A DNA stretch of 64,000 bases from Mycobacterium stomatepiae (lineage in GTDB: Bacteria > Actinomycetota > Actinomycetes > Mycobacteriales > Mycobacteriaceae). Of the stretch, positions 20,801 to 30,740 are shown in pieces (the stretch's first letter is position 1; every line of letters begins with the position of its first letter). Both the position numbers and the translations under genes were made by a program. Location of the stretch: contig NZ_AP022587.1 of the NCBI RefSeq assembly GCF_010731715.1, forward strand, positions 2,790,001 to 2,854,000, given 5' to 3'. Under the pieces are notes generated by a model that saw nothing but the letters and a program-made list of their open reading frames with translations, ran no database searches and was not told the DNA's origin.

Positions 20801-21395
20801 GGCCGCGGTGATCCCGGTCGCCGGGGACGCCAAGCGCGAGCAGCTGGCCGCGTTGGTGCGGGTCGTCGATCCCGCGTTGACGCCGTCGCAACTCACGGCC
20901 GCGGTCTCCGGATTCGTTCCCCCCCACACGGTTCCCGACCTCGTCGTGCTGGTCCCCGAGATTCCCTACACGGTCGGCGGCAAGATCGACCGGAAGGTGG
21001 CGGGCGAGCTCCTCGCGCGCGCCGTGCGGGAGCGCGCCGCCGAGACCGCGACGGGTCAACGGGCCGCGTCGACGCCGTTGGAACGGGCACTGGCCGAAAT
21101 CACCGCCGGCCTGCTGCGGGTAGGTTCGGTGAGCGCCGACGACGACTTCTTCGGCCTCGGCGGCGATTCGGTGCTGGCCACGCAACTGGTGGCCCGCGTG
21201 CGCGCCTGGCTGGACACCCCCACCGTGATGGTCGCCGACATCTTCGCCGCCCGCACTGTGTCGACACTGGCCGCGTTGCTGGAGGGCCGCGAACCGGGCA
21301 GCGACCGACTGGCCCAGGTGGCCGAGGTCTACCTCGAGGTGGCGAAGATGGAGCAAGCCGAGGTGGCCTCCGCACTGGACTCCACGGCGTCCTGA
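17892..21395 (+). CDS. NRPS with aryl carrier, cyclization, adenylation and carrier domains (MbtB-like, no thioesterase)
   Basis: A 1167-residue synthetase. Aryl carrier 1-80 with Ser39 in GLDSIR. Heterocyclization domain about 100-520 with the signature DxxxxDxxS at 227-235, which forms oxazoline or thiazoline rings. Adenylation about 545-1045: FTSGSTGEPKG, LGGATE, YRTGD, catalytic Lys1031. Carrier about 1062-1130 with Ser1093 in LGGDSVL. The pocket residues read by eye are D-I-L-H-P-G-L-I-H-K, unlike the cysteine code I remember (DLYNLSLIWK). The layout is that of MbtB, which joins salicylate to Ser/Thr in mycobactin, but it stops after the carrier with no thioesterase. The product must therefore pass to another enzyme, or be released in trans. 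Divergent from the ligase under IdeR-like boxes. Confidence 0.88.
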   Translation: MGGAATSALNVREQVAELLGVTPDALDPDADLIASGLDSIRMMSLSGRWRRQGIDIGFASLAENPTVSAWTRLVSTLRDDATTDEQPEAIDAHDDGGGETFALAPIQHALWLGRNEEQALGGVAPHLYVEFDGAGVDPEKLRTAAAALARRHPMLRVEILPDGTQRITDRTLPVEVVDLRDLDTAAAEQRLAEIRDAKSHQILHGEVLEIALTLISDDRTRLHVDMDMSAADAVSYRNFMADLAVFYRGGDLPELGYTYRQYRAALTAANPVSEADRQWWAERIPHLPEPPSPPLVPPSEQANPRRNIRLWHYFDADIREALLAAAHKRGVTPAMAIAASYAGTLARWSTNSRFLLNLPMFGREPFHPDVDKLVGDFTTSLMLDVDLTQAPTAAARARVLQESLHASAAHSSYSGLSILRDLTRHRGMPTLAPFVFTSGLGLGDLFDGEVTEQFGTCVWHISQGPQVLLDSQATPFDGGLLVNWDVRAEAFRPGVAEAMFAYHVAELIRLANDDHAWEALDPPALPAEQRALRATRNAVTTTPSSEALHDGFFRSAAAHPKAPAVYSSLGDLSYAQLREKALAVAATLRARGLRRGDAVAVLGPKTAEQIPALLAIHAAGGVYLPVGVDQPADRAARILGGAGIHSALVCGPRTPGLDELPVPALTVAEAIAQGQHGAAGTDPAATDPADVAYVLFTSGSTGEPKGVEVSHDAAMNTVEFINSHFEIGADDRCLALSTLECDISVLDIFGMLRAGGSIVVVDEEQRRDPDAWARLIEQHQVTVLHWLPGWLEMLVAVDSGRISSVRVVPTGGDWVRTEMVRALRAQAPRVRVAGLGGATETAIHNTICEPGDLPPHWAAVPFGHPLPNNACRVVAADGSDCPDWVPGEFWVGGRGIARGYRGRPDLTDDKFVAHDGRNWYRTGDLARYLPDGTLEFVGRADHRVKISGYRVELGEVEGALNRLESVDGAVAAVIPVAGDAKREQLAALVRVVDPALTPSQLTAAVSGFVPPHTVPDLVVLVPEIPYTVGGKIDRKVAGELLARAVRERAAETATGQRAASTPLERALAEITAGLLRVGSVSADDDFFGLGGDSVLATQLVARVRAWLDTPTVMVADIFAARTVSTLAALLEGREPGSDRLAQVAEVYLEVAKMEQAEVASALDSTAS

Positions 21396-21428
21396 CAACA
21401 GGTAACTTCACCGAATTCCCGGTCTGAA

Positions 21429-21445
21429 CTGCCGCTTTGCGGCAG
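21429..21445 (+). terminator. Hairpin downstream of the NRPS gene
   Basis: CTGCCGC-TTT-GCGGCAG is a perfect 7-base stem with a 3-base loop, 34 bases after the NRPS stop. There is no T-run, as is common for mycobacterial terminators. Confidence 0.55.
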
Positions 21446-21503
21446 GAATCTGTCATGTCATGACCCCTTGCCCAATCTGTAGCCACTCGACTACACTCGC
21501 GGT

Positions 21504-21517
21504 TAGTCAATTGACTA
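21504..21517. promoter_or_regulatory. Perfect palindrome upstream of the Rv3406-like dioxygenase
   Basis: TAGTCAATTGACTA is a perfect 14-base palindrome, 31 bases before the dioxygenase start and flanked by two direct copies of GACTACAC. It looks like a TetR- or MarR-type operator. In M. tuberculosis Rv3406 is repressed by the adjacent TetR regulator Rv3405c, which is absent here. Confidence 0.6.
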
Positions 21518-21548
21518 CACCCGACGTTTTCAAGCGAGGACGACAGCC

Positions 21549-22451
21549 ATGACAGACCAGATAACCGTCACCAAGCTGGGCAGCCGGATCGGCGCTCGGG
21601 TCGACGGGGTGCACCTCGGCGGCGACCTACACCCGGAGGCCGTCGAGGAGATCCGCCGGGCGTTGCTGATCCACAAGGTCATCTTCTTCCGCGGCCAGCA
21701 CCACCTCGACGACCAGCAGCAGCTGGCATTCGGTGGGTTACTGGGCACGCCCGTCGGCCATCCGGCTGCCGGTGCGCTCGCGGCCACGGGTGCGCCGGTC
21801 ATCACGCCGATCAACTCGGAGTACGGCAAGGCCAACCGCTGGCACACCGACGTCACGTTCGCCGCGAACTACCCGGCGGCCTCGATCCTGCGGGCGATCA
21901 CCCTGCCCCGCTACGGCGGATCGACGCTGTGGGCGTCGACGGTCGCGGCCTACGACGACCTGCCAGAACCGTTGAAGTGCCTCGTCGAAAACCTGTGGGC
22001 AGTGCACACCAACCGCTACGACTACGTGACCGCCGAAGCCGTCCTCTCGATGAGCGACGCGCAGCGGGCGTTTCGGCAGGCGTTCGAGCAGCACGAATTC
22101 CAGACCAAACACCCGGTGGTGCGGGTGCATCCGGAGACCGGTGAGCGCGCACTGATCGCGGGCAACTTCGTGCGCAACTTCGTCGGCCTGGACAGCCACG
22201 AGTCAAGCGCGCTGCTGGAACTACTGCAAAAGCGAATCACCAAGCCCGAGAACACGATTCGCTGGCACTGGGAGGCCGGTGACGTCGCCATCTGGGACAA
22301 CCGCGCGACCCAGCACCGGGCGATCGACGACTACGACGACCAGAAGCGGCTGATGCACCGCGTCACCCTGATGGGCGACGTGCCGGTCAACGTGCACGGT
22401 GAGCGCAGCACGGTGGTCAAGGGTGCGCCGCTCGAGGTGATCGCGAGCTAG
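21549..22451 (+). CDS. Fe(II)/2-oxoglutarate-dependent alkylsulfatase of the TauD family (Rv3406 ortholog)
   Basis: A 300-residue dioxygenase. The iron-binding triad is visible as HTDVTF (His and Asp) and the distal His in TQHRAIDDY; the 2-oxoglutarate Arg is in HRVTLMG. Rv3406 oxidatively cleaves alkyl sulfates to release sulfate and is also known to inactivate carboxyquinoxaline DprE1 inhibitors. A GAGGA ribosome site precedes the ATG. It overlaps the 3' end of the convergent cholesterol-oxidase-like gene. An unexplained palindromic operator lies upstream. Confidence 0.92.
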   Translation: MTDQITVTKLGSRIGARVDGVHLGGDLHPEAVEEIRRALLIHKVIFFRGQHHLDDQQQLAFGGLLGTPVGHPAAGALAATGAPVITPINSEYGKANRWHTDVTFAANYPAASILRAITLPRYGGSTLWASTVAAYDDLPEPLKCLVENLWAVHTNRYDYVTAEAVLSMSDAQRAFRQAFEQHEFQTKHPVVRVHPETGERALIAGNFVRNFVGLDSHESSALLELLQKRITKPENTIRWHWEAGDVAIWDNRATQHRAIDDYDDQKRLMHRVTLMGDVPVNVHGERSTVVKGAPLEVIAS

Positions 22452-24187
22452 CCCGCCGTCGAGCTGACCGGGTCGATCGGCAGCCAGCGCAGCGCGCCGG
22501 GCGCATCGGCCGGCACCACGGGGTGCTTGGGCGCGATCGGCTCCAGCCGGCGGTAGGAATCGCCCTGCCGCGGCCGAAGGTCGGTCTCGCCCTTGTTCGG
22601 CCACAGCGAGGCGGCCCGCTCGGCTTGCGCGGTGATCGACAGCGACGGATTGACACCCAGATTCGCCGAGATCGCGGCGCCGTCCACCACCAGCAGCGAC
22701 GGATAGCCGTAGACGCGGTGATAGGGGTCGATGACTCCGCTCTCGGGGCTGTCGCCGATCACCGCGCCGCCGAGGAAGTGCGCGGTCAGCGGGATGTTGA
22801 ACAGTTCACCCCAGGTGCCGCCGGCGACTCCGTCGATCTTGTCCGCGATGCGGCGGGTGACCTCGTTGCCCACCGGGATCCACGACGGGTTCGGCTCGCC
22901 GTGCCCCTGCTTGCTGGAATACCACCGGATGCCGAGCTTTCCGCGCTTGGTGAACGTGGTGATCGAGTTGTCCAGGTGTTGCATGACCAGCGCGATCACC
23001 GTGCGTTCGCTCCACCGGCTGGGATTGAGCAACCGCAGCATCTTGCCCGGATCCTCGCCCGCGTTGTCCAGCAGCTGCCGCCAGCGCGGCACGTCGGTGC
23101 CCTGCGGTCCCGGACCGTCGGTCATCAGGGTCTGCAGCAGCCCCATCGCGTTGGAGCCCTTGCCGTAGCGCACGGGTTCGATGTGGGTGTCGGCGGTCGG
23201 GTGAATCGACGAGGTGATCGCCACACCGTGGGTGAGATCCAGGTCCGGCGAGACCTGCAACCGTCCGGCGCCGACGATCGACTCGGAGTTGGTCCGGGTC
23301 AGCACGCCCAAACGTGTTGAGAGACGGGGCAATCGGCCCGTATCGCACATCTTGAACAGCAGATGCTGGGTCCCCCAAGTGCCGGCGGCCAGGATCAGGT
23401 GGCTCGCGGTATACGTGCGCCGGTCGCGGCGCAGCCAGCTTCCGGTGCGAACGGTGCGGACCTCCCACAACCCGTCGGAGCGTTGCTCAAATCTCTTCAC
23501 CGTTGTCATCGGAATAACTTGTGCCCCAGCCGATTCCGCCAGACCGAGGTAGTTCTTCAGCAGCGTGTTCTTGGCGCCGAAGCGGCAGCCCGTCATGCAG
23601 CAGCCGCATTCCAGGCAGCCGGTGCGGTCCGGGCCCGCGCCGCCGAAGAAGGGATCCGGCACCGTCTTCCCGGGCGTCTTGGTGCCGTCGGGACCGAAGA
23701 ACACCCCGACCGGGGTGGGCACGAAGGTGTCACCGCAGCCCATTTCGTCGGCGACCTCTTTGACGATCCGGTCGGCGTCGGTGAAGGTTGGGTTCTCGAC
23801 CACGCCCAGCATTCGCTGCGCCTGCCGGTAGTGCGGCATCAGCTCGCTGCGCCAGTCGGTGATGTGCTTCCACTGCTGGTCGTTGAAGAAGGGATCCGGC
23901 GGCACGTAGAGCGTATTGGCGTAGTTCAGCGATCCGCCGCCCACCCCGGCGCCAGCCAGGATCATCACGCTTTTCAGCGGGTGAATCCGCTGAATCCCGT
24001 AGCAGCCCAGCCTGGGCGCCCAGAGGAACTTGCGTAGATCCCACGACGTCTTGGCGAACTCGTCGTCGGCGTAGCGGCGACCGGCCTCCAAAACGCCTAC
24101 GCGGTAACCCTTTTCGGTCAACCGCAGCGCGCTGACACTGCCGCCGAACCCCGAACCAATGATCAGGACGTCATAATCTGGCTTCAT
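22448..24187 (-). CDS. choD: GMC-family oxidoreductase, putative cholesterol oxidase ChoD
   Basis: A 579-residue flavoprotein. The FAD-binding fold begins [17 protein letters not shown]; the next motif [19 protein letters not shown] is typical of ChoD; the C-terminal FAD motif reads [25 protein letters not shown]. Two cysteine-rich stretches ([17 protein letters not shown]) are characteristic of this branch. In M. tuberculosis choD is Rv3409c beside guaB3, as here. Its real substrate is debated, since this branch differs from secreted cholesterol oxidases and lacks a signal peptide. The ATG at 24187 is preferred over an upstream start two codons earlier. Confidence 0.9.
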   Translation of the reverse strand: MKPDYDVLIIGSGFGGSVSALRLTEKGYRVGVLEAGRRYADDEFAKTSWDLRKFLWAPRLGCYGIQRIHPLKSVMILAGAGVGGGSLNYANTLYVPPDPFFNDQQWKHITDWRSELMPHYRQAQRMLGVVENPTFTDADRIVKEVADEMGCGDTFVPTPVGVFFGPDGTKTPGKTVPDPFFGGAGPDRTGCLECGCCMTGCRFGAKNTLLKNYLGLAESAGAQVIPMTTVKRFEQRSDGLWEVRTVRTGSWLRRDRRTYTASHLILAAGTWGTQHLLFKMCDTGRLPRLSTRLGVLTRTNSESIVGAGRLQVSPDLDLTHGVAITSSIHPTADTHIEPVRYGKGSNAMGLLQTLMTDGPGPQGTDVPRWRQLLDNAGEDPGKMLRLLNPSRWSERTVIALVMQHLDNSITTFTKRGKLGIRWYSSKQGHGEPNPSWIPVGNEVTRRIADKIDGVAGGTWGELFNIPLTAHFLGGAVIGDSPESGVIDPYHRVYGYPSLLVVDGAAISANLGVNPSLSITAQAERAASLWPNKGETDLRPRQGDSYRRLEPIAPKHPVVPADAPGALRWLPIDPVSSTAG

Positions 24188-24254
24188 CCCCACCAGTATG
24201 AACTTACCGGCCAGTAACGAGGAAGCCCCTAAATGCCGAATACCCGGCCTTCGC

Positions 24255-24316
24255 CGAGCGTGAAGGTAGTTTCACGGTCGGCGCCCAGCGTGAAGTTGAG
24301 TTCACGTTCGGCGTCC
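24255..24316. repeat. Two tandem 30-base hairpin repeats at the 3' end of guaB3
   Basis: Two units, each with GTGAA and TTCAC separated by six bases (stems at 24260-24275 and 24290-24305) and each ending CGGCGCC or CGGCGTCC. They lie a few bases past the guaB3 stop codon. The flanks resemble the units past guaA (837-897) while the stem sequence differs. Confidence 0.6.
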
Positions 24317-24322
24317 GCACGG

Positions 24323-27141
<2,819 letters not shown>

Positions 27142-27205
27142 TCAGCCAATCGGCACGCGGCCTTCCTGCTGGCGTTACCACGGCCTGGCTGCGTAGGCTA
27201 GGGGC

Positions 27206-27619
27206 GTGCGTGACCACCTCCCCCCGGGTTTGCCACCCGACCCTTTCGCGGACGACCCATGTGACCCGTCGGCGGCGCTGGACGCCGTCGAGCCTGGACA
27301 ACCGCTGGATCAACAAGAGCGCATGGCGGTAGAGGCGGACCTGGCCGATCTGGCCATATACGAAGCACTGTTGGCGCACAAGGGAATTCGCGGACTTGTG
27401 GTCTGTTGCGACGAGTGTCAGCAGGACCACTATCACGACTGGGACATGTTGCGGGCCAACCTGCTGCAGCTCCTGATCGACGGCACCGTCCGCCCGCACG
27501 AGCCCGCTTACGACCCGGAGCCGGACGCCTACGTCACGTGGGATTACTGCCGGGGCTACGCCGATGCCTCGCTCAACGAAGCGACGTCAGACGCCGACGG
27601 ATTTCACCGTCGCCACTGA
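27206..27619 (+). CDS. Conserved hypothetical protein (Rv3412, DUF5319)
   Basis: A 137-residue protein starting at GTG, matching actinobacterial Rv3412 in length and place. It holds a striking segment VVCCDECQQDHYHDWDMLRANLLQLL with three Cys and two His that could bind zinc or iron. The rest is acidic. The function is unknown; conservation beside guaB2 and the sigD locus suggests a housekeeping or stress role. Divergent from guaB2 and convergent with rsdA. Confidence 0.85.
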   Translation: MRDHLPPGLPPDPFADDPCDPSAALDAVEPGQPLDQQERMAVEADLADLAIYEALLAHKGIRGLVVCCDECQQDHYHDWDMLRANLLQLLIDGTVRPHEPAYDPEPDAYVTWDYCRGYADASLNEATSDADGFHRRH

Positions 27620-27640
27620 GCGGTTCACCTGCCCGTTTTC

Positions 27641-28393
27641 CTAAGGCGTAATGCTGGGCGCAACCGACCAATGATGCCGATGGCCCGAAGCAGGGCTCGG
27701 TGTTGGACTGGGCACCGATGGGGTTGTGCTCGGGCTGATTGCCTTTGGAGCCACCGCCGGTGCGGTCGAGACGACGGAGTTAGGCGCCGGCGCGGCCGGC
27801 GGGAGCGTCGCATTCGGATCGCGCGAATCGACCTTCGCGTTCAGCAGATCGATCTCGTCCAGCAGCTCTTTTCGGCCGGCGCTGTCGTTCAACGACTGCA
27901 CGGTGCTGCTGACTTCCGCCAGCTGATTCTCGGCCTGGGTCCATTGCCCCTTGTCGATCAGTTGCTGCACCTTCGCCAGGTCGGCCTTGGCGGACAACAT
28001 CGTCTGGTTCTGATTGACCCGGGGCTCGTCGAAGAACATCGAATGAAGGCCGTAGAGCGTCCCACCCGGACGCGCCTCGACCACCATGGCACCGAACCCG
28101 CTCAGCGCGATCAACGTCGCAGCCACCGAGGCGACCGTTGCCAGGCCGCGCCGGCTGCGCCGCTGCTCGATCATTCCGGCGCGCAGCGCACCGACGGCTT
28201 CCTCCGGGGAAACCAGCGCACTGGCCGGTGGCCAGCGCAGGTCGTCGCGCCAGTCCCCCAGCAGCGTGGCCAGCGCGTCGTCGTTGGGGTCGTCGACGTC
28301 GATCGGCTGACGGTCCGCCAGCGCGTCGAGAAGAAGATCCGTCCGGCTCAATTTGTCGAGCCCGGGTCGGTCTGTGAAACCAGATTCAGGCAT
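27641..28393 (-). CDS. rsdA: Anti-sigma-D factor RsdA
   Basis: A 250-residue single-pass membrane protein (Rv3413c, annotated at 299 in M. tuberculosis). The cytoplasmic N-terminus contains the short SigD-binding region (residues about 15-55, with LLGDWRDDLRWPP), then a transmembrane helix about residues 90-108 and an extracytoplasmic tail rich in Pro, Ser and Ala. Such anti-sigma factors hold the sigma factor until proteolysis releases it. Its ATG lies inside the sigD stop region (8-base overlap), which couples the two in expression. Confidence 0.9.
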   Translation of the reverse strand: MPESGFTDRPGLDKLSRTDLLLDALADRQPIDVDDPNDDALATLLGDWRDDLRWPPASALVSPEEAVGALRAGMIEQRRSRRGLATVASVAATLIALSGFGAMVVEARPGGTLYGLHSMFFDEPRVNQNQTMLSAKADLAKVQQLIDKGQWTQAENQLAEVSSTVQSLNDSAGRKELLDEIDLLNAKVDSRDPNATLPPAAPAPNSVVSTAPAVAPKAISPSTTPSVPSPTPSPASGHRHHWSVAPSITP

Positions 28394-28961
28394 AGTCCCC
28401 CGCCGCAACCATCTCGGATTTGAGCCGCGACAAAGCTCGGTGCTGAGCTACCCGTACGGCTCCTGGTGTCGCGCCGACGGCGGCGGCGGTCTCTTCGGCA
28501 GACAGGCCGACGACGACGCGAAGGATGAGAATCTCACGCTGCTTGGCGGGCAGGATGTCGAGCAATTCGTTCATGCGGCTGACCGAATCTGCTTCCAGGG
28601 CCCGCTGCTCGGGGCCCGCCTCGGACGACCAGCGCTCGGGAACGGATTCGGACGGATAGGCGAGATCACGGCCTGCCGCGCGATGGGCGTCGGCCACCTT
28701 GTGCGCCGCAATGCCGTACAGGAAGGCCAGAAAGGGGCGTCCTCGATCGCGGTAACGCGGCAAGGCCGTCAGAGTCGCCAAGCAGACCTCCTGAGCCACA
28801 TCGTCGGCTGTCAGGCCACCCCGCTCGACTGTGCCGACTCGCGCCCGGCAATATCGCACCACAATCGGCCGGATGGTCTCCAGCACCTCCCGTAGGGCGT
28901 TTCCGTCTCCCGCTACGGCCTCCGCAACCACAGCGTCGAGACGTTCACCTTGAATTGTCAT
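28386..28961 (-). CDS. sigD: ECF sigma factor SigD
   Basis: A 191-residue ECF sigma factor. Region 2 shows TADDVAQEVCLATLTALPRYRDRGRPFLAFLYGIAAHKVADAHR; region 4 shows LPAKQREILILRVVVGLSAEETAAAVGATPGAVRVAQHRALSRL. It directs genes of the nutrient-stress response, including rpfC, in M. tuberculosis. I start at ATG 28961 (MTIQGERLD). The frame stays open to GTG 29045, which overlaps the Rv3415c-like stop by four bases, and the extra stretch (VRFVTLEIPPSM) is conserved in the annotated M. tuberculosis protein, so a longer form is possible. Confidence 0.93.
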   Translation of the reverse strand: MTIQGERLDAVVAEAVAGDGNALREVLETIRPIVVRYCRARVGTVERGGLTADDVAQEVCLATLTALPRYRDRGRPFLAFLYGIAAHKVADAHRAAGRDLAYPSESVPERWSSEAGPEQRALEADSVSRMNELLDILPAKQREILILRVVVGLSAEETAAAVGATPGAVRVAQHRALSRLKSEMVAAGDYA

Positions 28962-29041
28962 CGACGGCGGTATCTCCAACGTTACAAAGCGGACACATCG
29001 CGGGCTAACTCTCGCAATGACAATAACGGCCACAAGCCGAT

Positions 29042-29992
29042 TCACCCGGAAGGCCAGGTTCCCCCGGCGCGCCGCACCTGGCCTGCGCAGGTATCCCTAA
29101 TTTCGGCCAATTTCGGACCAGAAATCGTGACGCTTTGGATATCGAACAGCAAGCAGGCCGAGGCCCAACGAAGCGGTATCAGGCCCAGACGGCCGGTGGC
29201 GTCCAGCGCCGCCTCCGCGACGGAGCGGGCGCGGTCGATCTCGCCGGCGCTGCACAGCGCGGCGGCGAGCACCACGTCGCTCTTGACTCGGTGTCGCTCC
29301 GAAGGCCGTTCCATGGCCCGCGCGAGCTCGACGGCTTCCTCGGCATGACGGACCGCGATCGCGCCGTCGCCGCGGGCCATCGCCAACTCGGCGGCCACCC
29401 ATCGCCGGCGCACCGGCAACCGGTCCGGCACCGCTCCCCTGACCGGACAGGCAGCCAACTCCGGGTCCGCACGTGCCAACAATGTCGCCGCGGCACCGAA
29501 ACGGCCGACGCCCAATGCGTCGGCCGCGAGCCCGATCAGCGCGTCAGCACGGGCTTCGGAATCGGCGCCGGCCAGCGCGAGGGCACGACCGTCCCAGCCC
29601 CGGGCCCGCGCGTGCCAACCGAGTTGACGCAGAAACGAGCCCTGCGTGCTGTGGGCCAGCGAGACCAATCGGCCGGCCGGAACGCAGCGGCGCAACACCG
29701 CCAGGTCTCGGCAGGCACTGCCGTAACGGCCCTGCCCGCCGGCCGCGACGGCACGCAACCAGAGTTCGCTCGGCGTGCTCGCCGCCGGCAGCGGCCAACG
29801 GTCCGGCTGGTCGCCGAACGCGGCCTCGAGCAGCGTCGGCGCAATCTTCGAAGTGTGACGAGTTTCATCACGGTGATAGTAGTAAACAGTTCGTGCTGCT
29901 GGTGTTACTGAAATGTTAATCCCGATCAGCTGTGTAATAAATGGCTCCTGCTTGCTCTTGGCCTCTGAGCTGGGAAATCTCGGTTTGGTCAA
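29042..29992 (-). CDS. Conserved hypothetical alpha-helical protein (Rv3415c-like)
   Basis: A protein of up to 316 residues, alanine- and arginine-rich, made of repeated helices with the spacing of TPR-like scaffolds (for example LARADPELAACP, VAAELAMARGDGAIAVRHAEEAVELARAM). It corresponds to Rv3415c (275 residues in M. tuberculosis) upstream of sigD. The start is unclear: the only in-frame codon near the right length is TTG at 29992, and the first 45 codons are AT-richer than the rest, so the true start may lie inside them. No function is known. It probably belongs to the sigD operon. Confidence 0.6.
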   Translation of the reverse strand: MTKPRFPSSEAKSKQEPFITQLIGINISVTPAARTVYYYHRDETRHTSKIAPTLLEAAFGDQPDRWPLPAASTPSELWLRAVAAGGQGRYGSACRDLAVLRRCVPAGRLVSLAHSTQGSFLRQLGWHARARGWDGRALALAGADSEARADALIGLAADALGVGRFGAAATLLARADPELAACPVRGAVPDRLPVRRRWVAAELAMARGDGAIAVRHAEEAVELARAMERPSERHRVKSDVVLAAALCSAGEIDRARSVAEAALDATGRLGLIPLRWASACLLFDIQSVTISGPKLAEIRDTCAGQVRRAGGTWPSG

Positions 29993-30226
29993 GTCCCTGG
30001 TAGCACCGTTCTCCTACGCCAAATGCGTGGCGGATGAACGCGGAGTTAATTCTGTTCCAACGCGTATATACTTTGTCACACTAAGCGCCTATTGACGGAA
30101 ATTCACCGCCGCCCCTAAATTCTAGCAATGACGGGTAGTCATCGGTGACGCCACCCTTAAATCAGTTGCACACTCACTTTGCGAACCCAACCCCCCGTGG
30201 GTGCGCCGTGCAGAAGGGAACTAGCC

Positions 30227-30535
30227 ATGCCACAGCCGGAGCAGCTACCTGGGCCCAACGCAGACATTTGGAGCTGGCAGCTGCAAGGACTGTGCCGCGG
30301 CGTCGACTCCTCGATGTTCTTCCACCCGGACGGTGAGCGTGGCCGTGCCCGTATGCAGCGTGAGCAGCGCGCTAAGGAGATGTGCCGGCAGTGCCCGGTG
30401 ATCCAGCAGTGCCGGCCGCACGCGCTGGATGTCGGTGAGCCATACGGGGTTTGGGGTGGCCTGTCTGAATCCGAGCGCGACATGCTGCTGAAGGGCGACA
30501 TCGGCCGCAACCGCGGTATCCGGCGCTCGGCGTAA
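30227..30535 (+). CDS. whiB3: Iron-sulfur redox regulator WhiB3
   Basis: A 102-residue protein nearly identical to M. tuberculosis WhiB3. The four cluster-binding Cys are in GLCRGVDSS, KEMCRQCPVIQQC (C-x2-C-x5-C), followed by the beta-turn GVWGG and a basic DNA-contact tail (GRNRGIRRSA). WhiB3 carries a [4Fe-4S] cluster that senses NO and O2, interacts with the major sigma factor and controls redox and lipid metabolism. An AAGGGA ribosome site sits 8 bases before the ATG. The 230-base upstream region is AT-rich and presumably contains its promoter; I saw no clear boxes in it. Confidence 0.97.
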   Translation: MPQPEQLPGPNADIWSWQLQGLCRGVDSSMFFHPDGERGRARMQREQRAKEMCRQCPVIQQCRPHALDVGEPYGVWGGLSESERDMLLKGDIGRNRGIRRSA

Positions 30536-30548
30536 CCAACGTCTTCGA

Positions 30549-30579
30549 CGCGGCCCCCACCCTCGCGGCGGGGGCCGCG
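30549..30579 (+). terminator. GC-rich hairpin after whiB3
   Basis: CGCGGCCCCC (30549-30558) pairs with GGGGGCCGCG (30570-30579), a 10-base stem with an 11-base loop, 13 bases after the whiB3 stop. There is no T-run, as usual in mycobacteria. Confidence 0.75.
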
Positions 30580-30740
30580 TCCGTTGGGAGACCCGACGCC
30601 GTGCGTCACAGCGATCACGACACTTAAATCCTGGCGACGACACGCCGCGCTGACGGCCGCAGCGGATTCAGTCTCGGTGAGGGCGTGGTGCAGTCGTGTG
30701 TTGTCACCGCGGCCCACCTTCACGTCATTAGAGTTCGAAG

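Noticed and set aside
19524..21398. 624-codon minus-strand frame over the NRPS adenylation domain
   Set aside because: Antisense shadow; the plus strand encodes all adenylation and carrier motifs.
29993..30226. Possible small RNA or riboswitch upstream of whiB3
   Set aside because: The stretch is AT-rich but I could not draw a convincing stem or find a known motif, so I describe it only as the whiB3 promoter region.
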